DNA from: Stigonema ocellatum SAG 48.90 = DSM 106950
Lineage (GTDB): Bacteria > Cyanobacteriota > Cyanobacteriia > Cyanobacteriales > Nostocaceae
Reading direction: 5' to 3'
Length of the DNA: 49,963 bases
Assembly (NCBI GenBank): GCA_016903675.1
Contig: JADQBA010000064.1
Span: 1-49,963, forward strand
Translations under genes and position numbers: made by a program
The notes under the pieces: generated by a model
Databases searched by the model: none
Seen by the model: the letters and a program-made list of their open reading frames with translations, nothing else
What the model was told of the DNA's origin: nothing
In this document: positions 17,559 to 26,059 of the stretch, one piece after another
Layout of the letters: every line of letters begins with the position of its first letter
Position numbering within the stretch: the first letter of the stretch is position 1

Positions 17559-19535
17559 TTACTCTAAATGTTCCAGAAAATACTGGCGGTACAACTCATA
17601 GGCGGGAATGACATTGTTTCCTTGAAATTTCACCAACCCCATACTGCGTAATTTGAATGCTAAATCTGCCTCTATCCGTATTGGCGGAGTTGCTTTAATA
17701 ACTTGTCTCATTGCGGTGACTAAATTGCCATCTTCTCGTAAATTGGATAAATGACGGCGTAGGTGGTCGGTGTACATACCTTGTTTTGTAGGGGCGATTT
17801 GTAATAATTGCGACAATTTAATCTGGTTACGGGCAATTTCGTGGAGTGCTTTCCTCACTAAGTAGGGATGTCCTCCTAGCATTTCCATGAGTTGCTGAAT
17901 TTCTTCTTCACTCCAGTTCAAATCGTGTCGTCGCACCAAATCCTGGACTTGTGAGGGGTTGAATTCTGGTAGTTCAATTGGTAGTCCTATATTAAATGGT
18001 GACTGATTAATATTTAGAGGAATATAAACTTCCGTGGAATGTACAATCACCAACCGCAATTTTTTCCAAATTTCTCTATTGTTTGCGGTTTCATGCCATG
18101 CTCGTAGCAGTGCAAAAAATTCAGCAGCTACTTGAGGATATTGAAAAACTTGGTCAACTTCATCTAAACCCAAAACTATTGGTTTCTCAATTGCTGTGAG
18201 CAAATACCTTTGGAAGTAGTTTGTACACTTGTCCTTACTACCCAAAACCCCTTGCCAATATTCAGTTAGTTTATCTTGGAGATTGAGTTCCTGAGCAACA
18301 CTCCCACAAAACCACTGCAAAAATTTATCCAAAGTGGTTAAAGATTCTACATTTGCTGATTGAAGATTTAGGTATGCGGTTTGACAGCCATGTTGTGTTC
18401 TATAATCGAGAATTCGTGTCAGAAGTGAAGTCTTACCCATTTGTCGGGGAGCTTTAATCCGAATCAGCGCCCCTGGTTTTAAAATCTCTTTATAACAGTC
18501 ATCCTCTACAGGTGGACGTTCTATATAAAAGGCTGATTTTAAGCGAACTTGTCCTTCTGGTTGTTCCAAATTTCCTGGGTTAGGAACAGATTGAGTATTT
18601 TCCGGCGCACCTCCACCAAATAACGCTCGAAGTAATTGCCAAATTTTTTGGAAAATAGAGGTTTGACCAACTTCTGGCGATGAAGGTTGTTTGAGGGTTT
18701 GAGTCTGAGAGATACCCAGACACCGCTCTAAAGCTTGCAACGCAACAGCGGCATCATTATACCGCACGCGGTAGTCATAGCGCACCTGGGATATTCTGTA
18801 TCGGTTGCGGAGTATCATGTTTATCGTAGACAAGCCTGTACTAGCAACCTCTGAATTACTTGAATTGCTTACAGCTATCGAATATTGGTTCCGCTTGTTT
18901 GCTCGCGTCCACCCCTCCTTAATTTCGCGCATCTCCTCTCCCAAGCGCTCTTTAGCGATTGATAAACATTGTTCATACCAAAGTAAAGCCTGCTCATAGG
19001 CTCCTTGTTCTTTGTAAAATGTACCTACGCCAACAAAAGGCCAGATTAAATCTTCATTGCTTAACCAATCTCGATCAACTGTAGCAGCTTCAGCAAGATG
19101 AGGAATAACTTGGCTAGCTTTAGCTATTTCTATCTGAGTGGATGTCTGGAGAATACTTTGTGCTGCTGCTACCATTGTTTGACAAAATCCGCGTTTGAGT
19201 TCATCGGCTGCGGTTAATTCTTCTAGTCTGACGTGCACTAGTTCTCGAATGCGATCGTGAATTTGGTAAGTGTCTTTCCCTACCTCTTGCAGTAGATATT
19301 GTTCAATTAAAATATTGCAGTGAGCTTTGATGTCAAATTCTAAATGACTAGCACTAGCTGCCGATTCTATCAAAGACCAAGGGATAGGAGCCTGGGCAAA
19401 CAAGCTTAACAGACAAATCAATTTTTGCGCCTCGGGTTCTAAAGATTCCCAATTGAGTTTAAAGGCTGCTGCTACACCAGACTCGCCTTCTGCTGCTTGC
19501 TTTCGCTGTAACTGTGCGAGAATTTCTGCTAGCAT
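17559..19535 (-). CDS. Winged-helix/TPR plus AAA-like ATPase: 3' half of a frameshifted caspase-STAND gene
   Basis: 658 residues. About residues 1-110 are the winged-helix part that normally follows an NB-ARC domain (FKLNWESLEPEAQKLICLLS, YLLQEVGKDTYQIHDRIREL). About residues 165-200 are one TPR (EQGAYEQALLWYEQCLSIAK). The rest is an AAA-like domain of the AAA_35 type with Walker A RQMGKTSLL and Walker B PIVLGLDEVDQVF, ending in a winged helix. The N-terminus continues directly from the preceding gene: adding one base in the run GGG upstream of ATG 19535 would join them as KPG-ESTMLAEILAQLQ. So this is most likely the downstream part of one broken gene. ATGCTAG overlap could still allow coupled translation. 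Confidence 0.75.
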   Translation of the reverse strand: MLAEILAQLQRKQAAEGESGVAAAFKLNWESLEPEAQKLICLLSLFAQAPIPWSLIESAASASHLEFDIKAHCNILIEQYLLQEVGKDTYQIHDRIRELVHVRLEELTAADELKRGFCQTMVAAAQSILQTSTQIEIAKASQVIPHLAEAATVDRDWLSNEDLIWPFVGVGTFYKEQGAYEQALLWYEQCLSIAKERLGEEMREIKEGWTRANKRNQYSIAVSNSSNSEVASTGLSTINMILRNRYRISQVRYDYRVRYNDAAVALQALERCLGISQTQTLKQPSSPEVGQTSIFQKIWQLLRALFGGGAPENTQSVPNPGNLEQPEGQVRLKSAFYIERPPVEDDCYKEILKPGALIRIKAPRQMGKTSLLTRILDYRTQHGCQTAYLNLQSANVESLTTLDKFLQWFCGSVAQELNLQDKLTEYWQGVLGSKDKCTNYFQRYLLTAIEKPIVLGLDEVDQVFQYPQVAAEFFALLRAWHETANNREIWKKLRLVIVHSTEVYIPLNINQSPFNIGLPIELPEFNPSQVQDLVRRHDLNWSEEEIQQLMEMLGGHPYLVRKALHEIARNQIKLSQLLQIAPTKQGMYTDHLRRHLSNLREDGNLVTAMRQVIKATPPIRIEADLAFKLRSMGLVKFQGNNVIPAYELYRQYFLEHLE

Positions 19536-20974
19536 GGTACTCTCCCTGGCTTTCGGCTAAGTGCTGCTACTTGGTACAATCCAATGGGTATGCAACCAAC
19601 GTACTGGCAAAGCTGCTTGGCAAACTCTAGTTGCCGTTCAATTAGTTCTTTTCCCAATAAATCTGCTAATAATTCTAGGGCTGCATCTAGTGATAATTCA
19701 CCAAGTGGAAGTGAAGGATATGGAATCCATTGGCGACTGATAATTAACACCTGAAACCGAGAACTTCGCGGTGGTAGATAGGGTTGAATTTCCTCCCAGT
19801 CTGTAACATTATCAAACACTAGCAATACCTTGCCCGATCGCCAGTTTTTCCAGCAATACTGAATTTGACCCTCAAGGCTTAATCCTTTAGGATGGAAGTT
19901 AGAAAAATGGATTATGCCAAATTCTGTCAACTGCGTCCCTAAGTCAATTCCTTTAGCATTCAACCAACAACATCCACCCTCATAATTTGCTAAGTTCTCC
20001 CAAGAGTAGCGAATCGCTAATTCTGTTTTACCCACCCCCCCCTTACCAGTTACATCGGTGATCGCCACAATATCATTCTCCCGCAATAGCTGATGCAACT
20101 GTTCTAGCTTTTCCTCTCTACCAACAAATTTCTTAGCATTGCTTTGAGGAATATTGTGCGGGATCTCAAAAGGGTTAAGATGGTGTTCTTCTTTGTCTCC
20201 ATCCCAGCTGCGGTAATACCAATAGGTGGGGATCTGTTTTTTTTCTAACCCTGCTAAGCCCTGCTTGACTTGTTCTGTAACGAGTTTCATATCAGGCGGA
20301 AAAATCTCCGCAGGTGCTTGTGCTAAAGCTTTCCGTACTGCTTGGGAAAAGTATCCTGTTTTATCGGGACTGACTTTGGCTTTCTCTCCATCTCTGGTTG
20401 CAAGCAGGACAAATTGTTGACTGTCTTGCCTTGGCTTACCACTATTAAATATCTTCCCACCTAAATGAGTTGGTCTGCCGGAGATATCTAAATATGAATT
20501 TGCACAAGCATCAATGATACAAATATGATTGCGAATTATAAAGAAATCTGAGCTTAATAACTGTAGTAGTGTATTTAAATCTATATTCTGCCAATTTTGA
20601 TAGGTGGCATCAGCGCAAAGCAACCGCCGTTCGCGTTCCGATGTAATCAAGCCATGTCCCGCCCAAAAAATATAAAGTAAATCTCCTGACTTGAGCAACA
20701 GAAAATTATTAATGATGTAATCAAGATTTTGCAGAGTAGCCTCTATTACAGGTAACCTACATTGCTGTGACAATCCCTGATTTTCCTCTAGAGGTGACAA
20801 ACACAGCCAGATATTTTCCTCAGGTACGCCCCGTTTCTGACACAGCCAATCAGCAAACTCCAAGGCATCGTTTACTGGTCCTCCGCCTTTGACATTCCAG
20901 CTAGACTCTTGGTATCTTTCAATACCGACAATCAAACCATAAGTTCGTTCTGGGTGAGCGGTTAACTCCCTCAT
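19529..20974 (-). CDS. Orthocaspase (C14)-NB-ARC STAND protein, 5' part of frameshifted gene
   Basis: 481 residues from ATG 20974. The caspase-like domain (1-250) opens ERTYGLIVGIERYQ and carries the catalytic His107 in YIFWAGHG and Cys157 in CIIDACANS. The NB-ARC domain (about 280-481) has NAKKFVGREEKLEQL, Walker A GKGGVGKTELA (310-320), Walker B VLLVFDNV and the LIISRQ strand. It is cut short right after GLYQVAALSRKPG by RVPC-stop, where family members go on into a winged helix. NB-ARC proteins are sensor switches, and the fused protease would be the death or defence effector. Frames open to TTG 21013 or ATG 21007 would overlap the hydrolase; 20974 leaves a 5-nt gap. Function is inferred from domains. 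Confidence 0.8.
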   Translation of the reverse strand: MRELTAHPERTYGLIVGIERYQESSWNVKGGGPVNDALEFADWLCQKRGVPEENIWLCLSPLEENQGLSQQCRLPVIEATLQNLDYIINNFLLLKSGDLLYIFWAGHGLITSERERRLLCADATYQNWQNIDLNTLLQLLSSDFFIIRNHICIIDACANSYLDISGRPTHLGGKIFNSGKPRQDSQQFVLLATRDGEKAKVSPDKTGYFSQAVRKALAQAPAEIFPPDMKLVTEQVKQGLAGLEKKQIPTYWYYRSWDGDKEEHHLNPFEIPHNIPQSNAKKFVGREEKLEQLHQLLRENDIVAITDVTGKGGVGKTELAIRYSWENLANYEGGCCWLNAKGIDLGTQLTEFGIIHFSNFHPKGLSLEGQIQYCWKNWRSGKVLLVFDNVTDWEEIQPYLPPRSSRFQVLIISRQWIPYPSLPLGELSLDAALELLADLLGKELIERQLEFAKQLCQYVGCIPIGLYQVAALSRKPGRVPC

Positions 20975-20979
20975 AGCAG

Positions 20980-22167
20980 CTATCTTGGGATAATTTCCAT
21001 TATACATTTCCAAGTTCTGTCATTTTCCCAGTAAGCACCATGGGAGCGTGGGAATGGTTGTTTGCTAATAACTTCCTCATCTCTGACTTTAGAAAAGATT
21101 TTACCTCCTTTGTAGCTAAGGAAATCTCGTAAATCGTAGATATTCAACCATTCTGGAAAGTATTCTGGTAGTGGCTGACCGAATTCTAAACTACAAAGAG
21201 CATTAATCTCATACAAAAACGGTGCTTGAGAACCAACAGTCACTAAATGCACTACTTGAGGTAAAGGTTGTTCTACCATTAAATCTACACAGGCAATACC
21301 ACCCAAGCTATGAGCCAGTAATACTACTGGTGGTTCTGCTTGTTCGATTGTTTGCTTAATAAAGTTACGGATTTTCTCACCTCGTGCTTGATATAGTAGG
21401 ATATCACTTGGCATGGGCGAAATTTTATTTGTCACAACCCCCCGTTTTCTTACCAGATAACTTGTGCCAATAGGTAGCGCTAATCTCGCAATTTGTCCTA
21501 ACACCCAATTCCCCAATCCTAACTCTGCCTCAACCAACGCCAAACTAACTAATTCCACTAGTCGATCTCGCAACTTAACGTTAGTCAAAACGGGCGGATA
21601 TTTTTCTTGCTCTTCGCAAATCAGCATTGCTTGGGCTACGATCGCTCTGGCAATAGCATTGCTGTATTCACCTAAAGATTCTGCCGATATATTTTGCCAT
21701 AGCTCATTATATGCATCAGAGCGGATAATTGCCTCTCGTGCCTCATCAAATACCTCTGCAATTCCCGCTTCTGCCAGTTTTACTTGTAGTTCGCCCCTAA
21801 GAATCAGGCGATCAACACGAGAACGTAATTCATCACCCGGACTGTCAGCAAAAGGGTTATTACTTCCCTGTTCGTTAGTTTTTAGTGATAGCAACTGCAA
21901 TTCATACAACGGTTCGCGGTATAAATGCGCCCAAAGAAGAACTTCTCTGTCCTCTTCCTCTGCCATATTAAGTGCCAGGGTTTGATCATATGTGGGAATT
22001 GATGCGCCATTGGCACCCAACCGCGCTCCTAGTTCGTCTCCCCAAAGACATGGTATAACTTTGATATCAAGACGTTGTGCGTGAATCTTTTTCTCAATGG
22101 TTTTAAAAGTTGCCTCGTATTCGCGCCCACGCACTCCTATACCATGTACGAATATTACGCTTGCCAT
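20980..22167 (-). CDS. Alpha/beta hydrolase (lipase-like), first gene of caspase-STAND operon
   Basis: 395 residues from ATG 22167 (TTG/GTG codons lie just upstream in frame). The N-terminus VIFVHGIGVRGREYE is the oxyanion-hole strand. The nucleophile elbow is VVLLAHSLGG (Ser287). A plausible Asp sits in NIYDLRDFL (345 or 348) and the His in RSHGAYWEN (376), so the triad is complete. A long helical insertion (about 60-240) precedes the nucleophile. No signal peptide is seen, so it should act in the cytoplasm or on the inner face of the membrane, perhaps on lipids. It ends 5 nt before the caspase-STAND gene and should be co-transcribed with it. It may be a second effector; the substrate is unknown. 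Confidence 0.82.
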   Translation of the reverse strand: MASVIFVHGIGVRGREYEATFKTIEKKIHAQRLDIKVIPCLWGDELGARLGANGASIPTYDQTLALNMAEEEDREVLLWAHLYREPLYELQLLSLKTNEQGSNNPFADSPGDELRSRVDRLILRGELQVKLAEAGIAEVFDEAREAIIRSDAYNELWQNISAESLGEYSNAIARAIVAQAMLICEEQEKYPPVLTNVKLRDRLVELVSLALVEAELGLGNWVLGQIARLALPIGTSYLVRKRGVVTNKISPMPSDILLYQARGEKIRNFIKQTIEQAEPPVVLLAHSLGGIACVDLMVEQPLPQVVHLVTVGSQAPFLYEINALCSLEFGQPLPEYFPEWLNIYDLRDFLSYKGGKIFSKVRDEEVISKQPFPRSHGAYWENDRTWKCIMEIIPR

Positions 22168-22517
22168 CACCAATTCATGTACGGGTTAAGTTATAAAGGG
22201 AGCAATGTGATTTTGTGAGGTGCCGAAAATTAGCCATATAAACAGCGATCGCTACATAATAACCGTCATTAAGAGCGAATATTGGGTCAGTTTATTGAGA
22301 ATTAAGCCACATAGTTAAGAATTAAAATCCCATCTCACAAAATCGCGCTGCTCTTAGTAATCTTACACTCGTGTTGGGAGTAGTTAACTTTATCGAAGAG
22401 ACGGGGGGCGTAGAGACATACCAGAGGCGGAGAGTAGCTACGCCCCGTGTCCGGGGCTACAGCCCCAAGGGTCTAATACCCCAAGTGGGTGCAAGTTGCT
22501 CGCCTGGTTGTTGGGGT
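22168..22517. other. Intergenic region ahead of the hydrolase-caspase operon
   Basis: This region must hold the operon promoter; I see no clear motif. A GC-rich block at about 22400-22540 contains CCGGGGCTACAGCCCC and a T-arm-like GGGGTTCAATCCCC, but no complete tRNA can be folded around it. Confidence 0.5.
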
Positions 22518-23345
22518 TCAATCCCCTAACGTGATGTCCCCGCGTCTGGGCGTCCCACAGTCTCCGCGTCTCTTCCTTGAATTGCGTAACCGCTGAAGCT
22601 GGTTGTAAAGAAACGCTAAGGAAAACCAAGCAAGAACACCATACTCAGGTGGAGGCGATAGAAAGTGTGAGAGTTCAGTGATATCGGGAGAATTGCTACA
22701 TGAGGGCATAGCTGTAGGACAATCGCGCTGGAAGAGTTGAATGCGGCAACGGGGCATCCGGAGTTCTTTCACCAGGCGTAGAGGATAGGTAGAAGCGAGG
22801 GTTTCGCCAATGAGCTGTGCGCCGAAGGGGAGTATAAAGTCCAACTTGGTTCGTTCAGGCTCTTTATCGACGCGAATCGAGTGTGCTGTGAGCAAGTAGC
22901 CGCAGGGCTTGAGGGCATCCACCAGCTTGTTGGCAACAGCTTGCAGCCCTGTCTGACCGCTGATGTAGTAGAGAACCTCGCTACAGACGATCAGATCGAA
23001 GTTGCCAGGAAGGGGATCGTTGGTCAGATCAAGGCGCACGAAGCCGACGTTCTCTAGGTTCTCGGCAGTGCAGTAAACCTCCGCGCGATCGATGGCAATT
23101 TGGGAAATATCGGCAGCGATCAGGTTGTCAACGTGAGGAGCAAGTTTTACGGTGAGATAACCTTCTGCGCAGCCAAGTTCAAGCGCCCGCACGATCTTGG
23201 TGGATGGAAGTAGCTTGAGGGTCTGCTCATACTTAGTCTGCTGGTACGGGCTAGTGTGTTTCCACGGGTCGGAGGAGAGTACAAAGGTCATCTCGAAACA
23301 GAATCTCTGCCAAAGACTCAGCATGTTGCGTTTAATTTGAATCAC
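22518..23345 (-). CDS. NodS-like SAM-dependent methyltransferase
   Basis: 275 residues with a class I methyltransferase core: SSDPWKHTSPYQQTKYEQTL at the front (typical of NodS-type enzymes), motif I VRALELGCAEGYLT, the acidic strand end NLIAADIS, and NFDLIVCSEVLYYI. NodS methylates chitooligosaccharide amines; cyanobacterial relatives usually sit with glycan genes, but none is adjacent here. The start is GTG 23345 with GGGA upstream (ATG 23324 is an alternative). The last 20 residues (SRKRRGDCGTPRRGD) are low-complexity and come from a GC-rich repeat, so the 3' end may have been replaced. Confidence 0.82.
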   Translation of the reverse strand: MIQIKRNMLSLWQRFCFEMTFVLSSDPWKHTSPYQQTKYEQTLKLLPSTKIVRALELGCAEGYLTVKLAPHVDNLIAADISQIAIDRAEVYCTAENLENVGFVRLDLTNDPLPGNFDLIVCSEVLYYISGQTGLQAVANKLVDALKPCGYLLTAHSIRVDKEPERTKLDFILPFGAQLIGETLASTYPLRLVKELRMPRCRIQLFQRDCPTAMPSCSNSPDITELSHFLSPPPEYGVLAWFSLAFLYNQLQRLRNSRKRRGDCGTPRRGDITLGD

Positions 23346-23526
23346 TTATTTCCCAGCTAAATTACGGATTTTTAAGTAGACCACGACCCTATCTTTCTGG
23401 CTTTCTCAAGCAAGACGATGCTAAAAAAATAGATGTAAGCCTGAGCCTAGCATCTACTTATCGGTTTTCCAGTTTTCGAGGATGTTTTATCTAAAAGTTA
23501 GAAAATCTTTACAGGAAGCTGATATT

Positions 23527-23550
23527 TGGTTTGTCCCTCTGGGACAAAAC
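23527..23550. repeat. Short hairpin GTTTGTCCC/GGGACAAAAC
   Basis: A 9-10 bp stem with a 4-nt loop in the gap between the methyltransferase and the next gene. The nearest upstream gene on the plus strand is far away, so a terminator role is not obvious. Apart from this and the nested element at 23658-23855, the gap 23346-23994 holds nothing recognisable. Confidence 0.45.
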
Positions 23551-23657
23551 CTCCTCATGGTGATTCATCGCCTTCAACGGTTGGTCAGCTTTGCAAACCA
23601 AGTGCTATGCTCTCTTTTGAGAAGGCAGCTATGCTGAAGGTAATCCCCATAAATAAA

Positions 23658-23855
23658 TGATGTTGTTGGCGAATCAATGGAGGATCACACCCCTCTAACC
23701 CCTCGTTCCCATGCTGAGCATGGGAATGCACTACCAATCTTGCGAGGCCGCTTGTCTTTTGGTCGAGGCAGAGCCTCAACGCCTGCATTCCTAGCCTGAG
23801 GCTAGGAACGAGTCAATGAGGGGTCAGACCCATTACGAATTGACCAACAACATCA
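23658..23855. mobile_element. Nested palindromic miniature element (family B relative)
   Basis: About 198 bp bounded by a perfect 12-bp inverted repeat (TGATGTTGTTGG at 23658, complement ending 23855). The interior repeats the family B frame CTCGTTCC...GGAATGC...GCATTCC...GGAACGAG, but with its own stems: TTCCCATGCT/AGCATGGGAA (23706-23726), GAGGC/GCCTC (23765-23777) and TTCCTAGCCT/AGGCTAGGAA (23788-23808). The outer ends differ from those of family B, so a shared hairpin cassette is carried between different termini. Confidence 0.7.
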
Positions 23856-23994
23856 TGAATTTAGGGGTTTTAAACCCTGTGGCAGAGGGCATCCCAAAAT
23901 TTCCTTTCTTCAGCATAGCTGCCCTCTGCCCTCTACCTTTCTTCGGTAAAATGTTATTAAATCTTATCACAGCTTAATTAATTTAACAGTGGCT

Positions 23995-24579
23995 ATGCCA
24001 AAGTTAGTGAAAGTTCCGAAACAATTGCAACAAGAGCGTATCGAAGAAGAGCGTATGCATGACGTTCTTCTCCTAGTAACTCATTTAGTGCAAACTCAGG
24101 AAGTTACCGTAAAGCTCATGTTAGATTGTCTCTATGATGTCGGTTCAGTTAACCTGATTAACAAAAAGCTTCGGAGTCGCTCCCTCAACGTTGCGGCAAA
24201 ATCAATAGCCAGAATGTCCAAACCAGTCGTCAAAACCTTTGCTCTAGGTTGGATACAGAAAAATGTTCCCGATCTGATTACTAAATGGTTGCACTCGCAG
24301 GTTTCTTTCACAACTTTAGAGGATCAACTTCAACAGCCAGCTTCTACAGCCATAGTCCCAGAGGTTCAATTAGATGCTTTATCACTATCACAAAAGACTA
24401 GCCTAGAAGAGATTAAGCGTCTCCGATCTCAGGTGAGATATCTAACTGGGATTTCCGTTGGGGCGATCGCTGCTTTAGTCAGTACTGTTGTTTGGGTGAG
24501 CTATAACCCACAATCAGGAAACACCATGCATCAGACAACAAATTCAAATGGCAATATGGCAACTATGCCCAACAAGTGA
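23995..24579 (+). CDS. Hypothetical protein with one C-terminal membrane helix
   Basis: 194 residues from ATG 23995 (a GTG two codons upstream is possible). I do not recognise a family. The first 115 residues are predicted helical and basic (VKVPKQLQQERIEEERMHDV, VNLINKKLRSRSLNVAAKSI). A short coiled coil follows (EEIKRLRSQVRYL), then one transmembrane helix (ISVGAIAALVSTVVWVSY, about 154-171) and a short Asn/Thr-rich tail. This layout fits a cytoplasmic domain anchored by a C-terminal helix. It has its own likely terminator at 24704-24734. Confidence 0.6.
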   Translation: MPKLVKVPKQLQQERIEEERMHDVLLLVTHLVQTQEVTVKLMLDCLYDVGSVNLINKKLRSRSLNVAAKSIARMSKPVVKTFALGWIQKNVPDLITKWLHSQVSFTTLEDQLQQPASTAIVPEVQLDALSLSQKTSLEEIKRLRSQVRYLTGISVGAIAALVSTVVWVSYNPQSGNTMHQTTNSNGNMATMPNK

Positions 24580-24703
24580 AGAGTATGGTAGATGTTGATA
24601 GGTTATTACACAAAAAGATACACAGTGACAGCATAAAACCTCCTCTTTCCGGTTAGCTACTGGACGTTAAATGAATGCTACCCCCTATATTATTGTGGTT
24701 GAA

Positions 24704-24734
24704 TAGCCCCAGGTGCATGCCTAGGGCTTTTTGT
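24704..24734 (+). terminator. Rho-independent terminator
   Basis: Stem GCCCcAGG/CCTaGGGC with one mismatch and a TGCATG loop, followed by TTTTTG. It lies 125 bp downstream of the 194-residue hypothetical gene. Confidence 0.6.
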
Positions 24735-24930
24735 TTTATTGCCTTGTATCTACTGGAAATTAACTAGTACAAATGTCATTTTTTTTGTGGGTTTGTTTCC
24801 TGTTTTATCTCTTTGTCGGCTGTAAATAGTATTAGAAAATAGACATTATCAGGGAGTATCATGTGAGTAGCGAAAATGATCGTGGTAGCGGCAGATTTAT
24901 AATAGCGTTTCATAAATTCGTAGTGTGTTA

Positions 24931-24969
24931 GTTCGTAGTTGCTGAGAGCGCTAAAGCGCAACTACGAAC
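24931..24969. repeat. GTTCGTAGTTG inverted repeat with GCGCTAAAGCGC
   Basis: An 11-bp stem GTTCGTAGTTG/CAACTACGAAC around AGAGCGCTAAAG. A longer relative is at 25887-26042. No gene is supported between 24580 and 25040. Confidence 0.65.
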
Positions 24970-25040
24970 GATAGACCTCATTTTTATTTAGTCACGAACT
25001 TGCGCAATCTTGTACTAAGCTCAGACATCATTTGAACCTA

Positions 25041-25718
25041 TTAGAAGCTGTATCCAACCCCTGCTTGGAGGCTGAGGGCATCAGAATCGCTGCCTTTGTA
25101 AGCATCAATGCCGAACTTAGCATCGCCATAGACAACAGTGTTTTTGGCAACTGCTGATTCAGCACCAAGGGTAATCACAGGTGCATTCTTATTTCCTAAC
25201 TGGCTTGCTTGACCTTCATCAGTTAAAAAGGAGTAACCACCACCGAAATAAAGGTTAGTATTTTTGGCGATGGGCGCATCGTAAGTCAGTGTGGGTACAA
25301 GTGCCGCTGAATCGCCACCAAACAGCGCCGCACCGCGAATTGACACAGGTGCATTAGGGATAGCGTACCGTCCTTGAACGTTTCCACCAAATACAGCTGC
25401 ATCGTTTTGTCTGCCACCATTGGTAACACCAGCAGAAATGCCAGCACCAATGTAGTTACCGGTCATACCACGTGTCGTGGCTGTCGTGGTCGAGGTTGTT
25501 TGAGAGCTGTAGTTACCGTTGTTGTCATCTGTTGTGGTTGTTTGAGAACTGTAGTTACTGTTTGTGCCACGTGTTGTAGTTGTTTGAGAACTGTAGTTAC
25601 CGTTATTGTCACCTGTGGTGGTGGTCAATGTTGTGGCTGTTTGAGCACTGGCAATTCCAGCCGAGAGGACTACAGTTGCAACAGCTAGAGCTGACGTTGC
25701 CAATCTTGCAAGTTTCAT
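25041..25718 (-). CDS. Exported beta-barrel-like (outer membrane) protein with Asn/Tyr/Ser repeats
   Basis: 225 residues with a good signal peptide (LATSALAVATVVLSAGIASA, cut after Ala-Gln). Three repeats of TTTTxxxNxNYSSQ come next. The rest alternates polar and hydrophobic residues like beta strands and ends in AGVGYSF; a C-terminal Phe is the usual recognition signal for outer-membrane assembly. ATG start with GAGGAG upstream. It is probably a small outer-membrane barrel; pore or ligand is unknown. The family is common in cyanobacteria but unnamed. Confidence 0.72.
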   Translation of the reverse strand: MKLARLATSALAVATVVLSAGIASAQTATTLTTTTGDNNGNYSSQTTTTRGTNSNYSSQTTTTDDNNGNYSSQTTSTTTATTRGMTGNYIGAGISAGVTNGGRQNDAAVFGGNVQGRYAIPNAPVSIRGAALFGGDSAALVPTLTYDAPIAKNTNLYFGGGYSFLTDEGQASQLGNKNAPVITLGAESAVAKNTVVYGDAKFGIDAYKGSDSDALSLQAGVGYSF

Positions 25719-25886
25719 AGGTTTCTCCTCACCAGAGTTAAGTTCGATTAATGTTCTCTAGTACTAGAGTCCCCTTTTTGAAAAAATTCAACCTCACGCA
25801 CTTGGGTCAACTGAGTGGGTGAAATTGTTTCACCCAGTCTGGTGAACTGACGGTGAAATATTTGGAGTATAATAGATAGAAATATT

Positions 25887-26042
25887 GTTCGTAGTAAGGA
25901 CTTTAGTCCTTATTTGATGGGTTTGTAGTTGCGCTACCCTTGCGGGAAGCCGCTGACGCGGGAGTACCCGCTACCGCTTCGCTAACGCGTCTACAGCGCA
26001 AAAAAACCGCGATTTAACCGGCGCTAAAGCGCTACTACGAAC
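25887..26042. mobile_element. 156-bp inverted-repeat element
   Basis: Ends GTTCGTAGTA and TACTACGAAC are perfect 10-bp inverted repeats. The interior has AAGGACTTTAGTCCTT, a GCGGGAAGCCGCTGACGCGG segment and GCGCTAAAGCGC. It lies between the outer-membrane-like gene and murJ, 17 bp short of the murJ stop. It shares its ends and GCGCTAAAGCGC core with 24931-24969. Confidence 0.65.
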
Positions 26043-26059
26043 CCATGAAAATTTATCGG

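Noticed and set aside
22455..22535. tRNA-like segment with a T-arm-like GGGGTTCAATCCCC
   Set aside because: No matching 7-bp acceptor stem, anticodon arm or D-arm could be placed around it.
23585..23788. 67-residue minus-strand frame
   Set aside because: It lies almost wholly in the nested palindromic element at 23658-23855.
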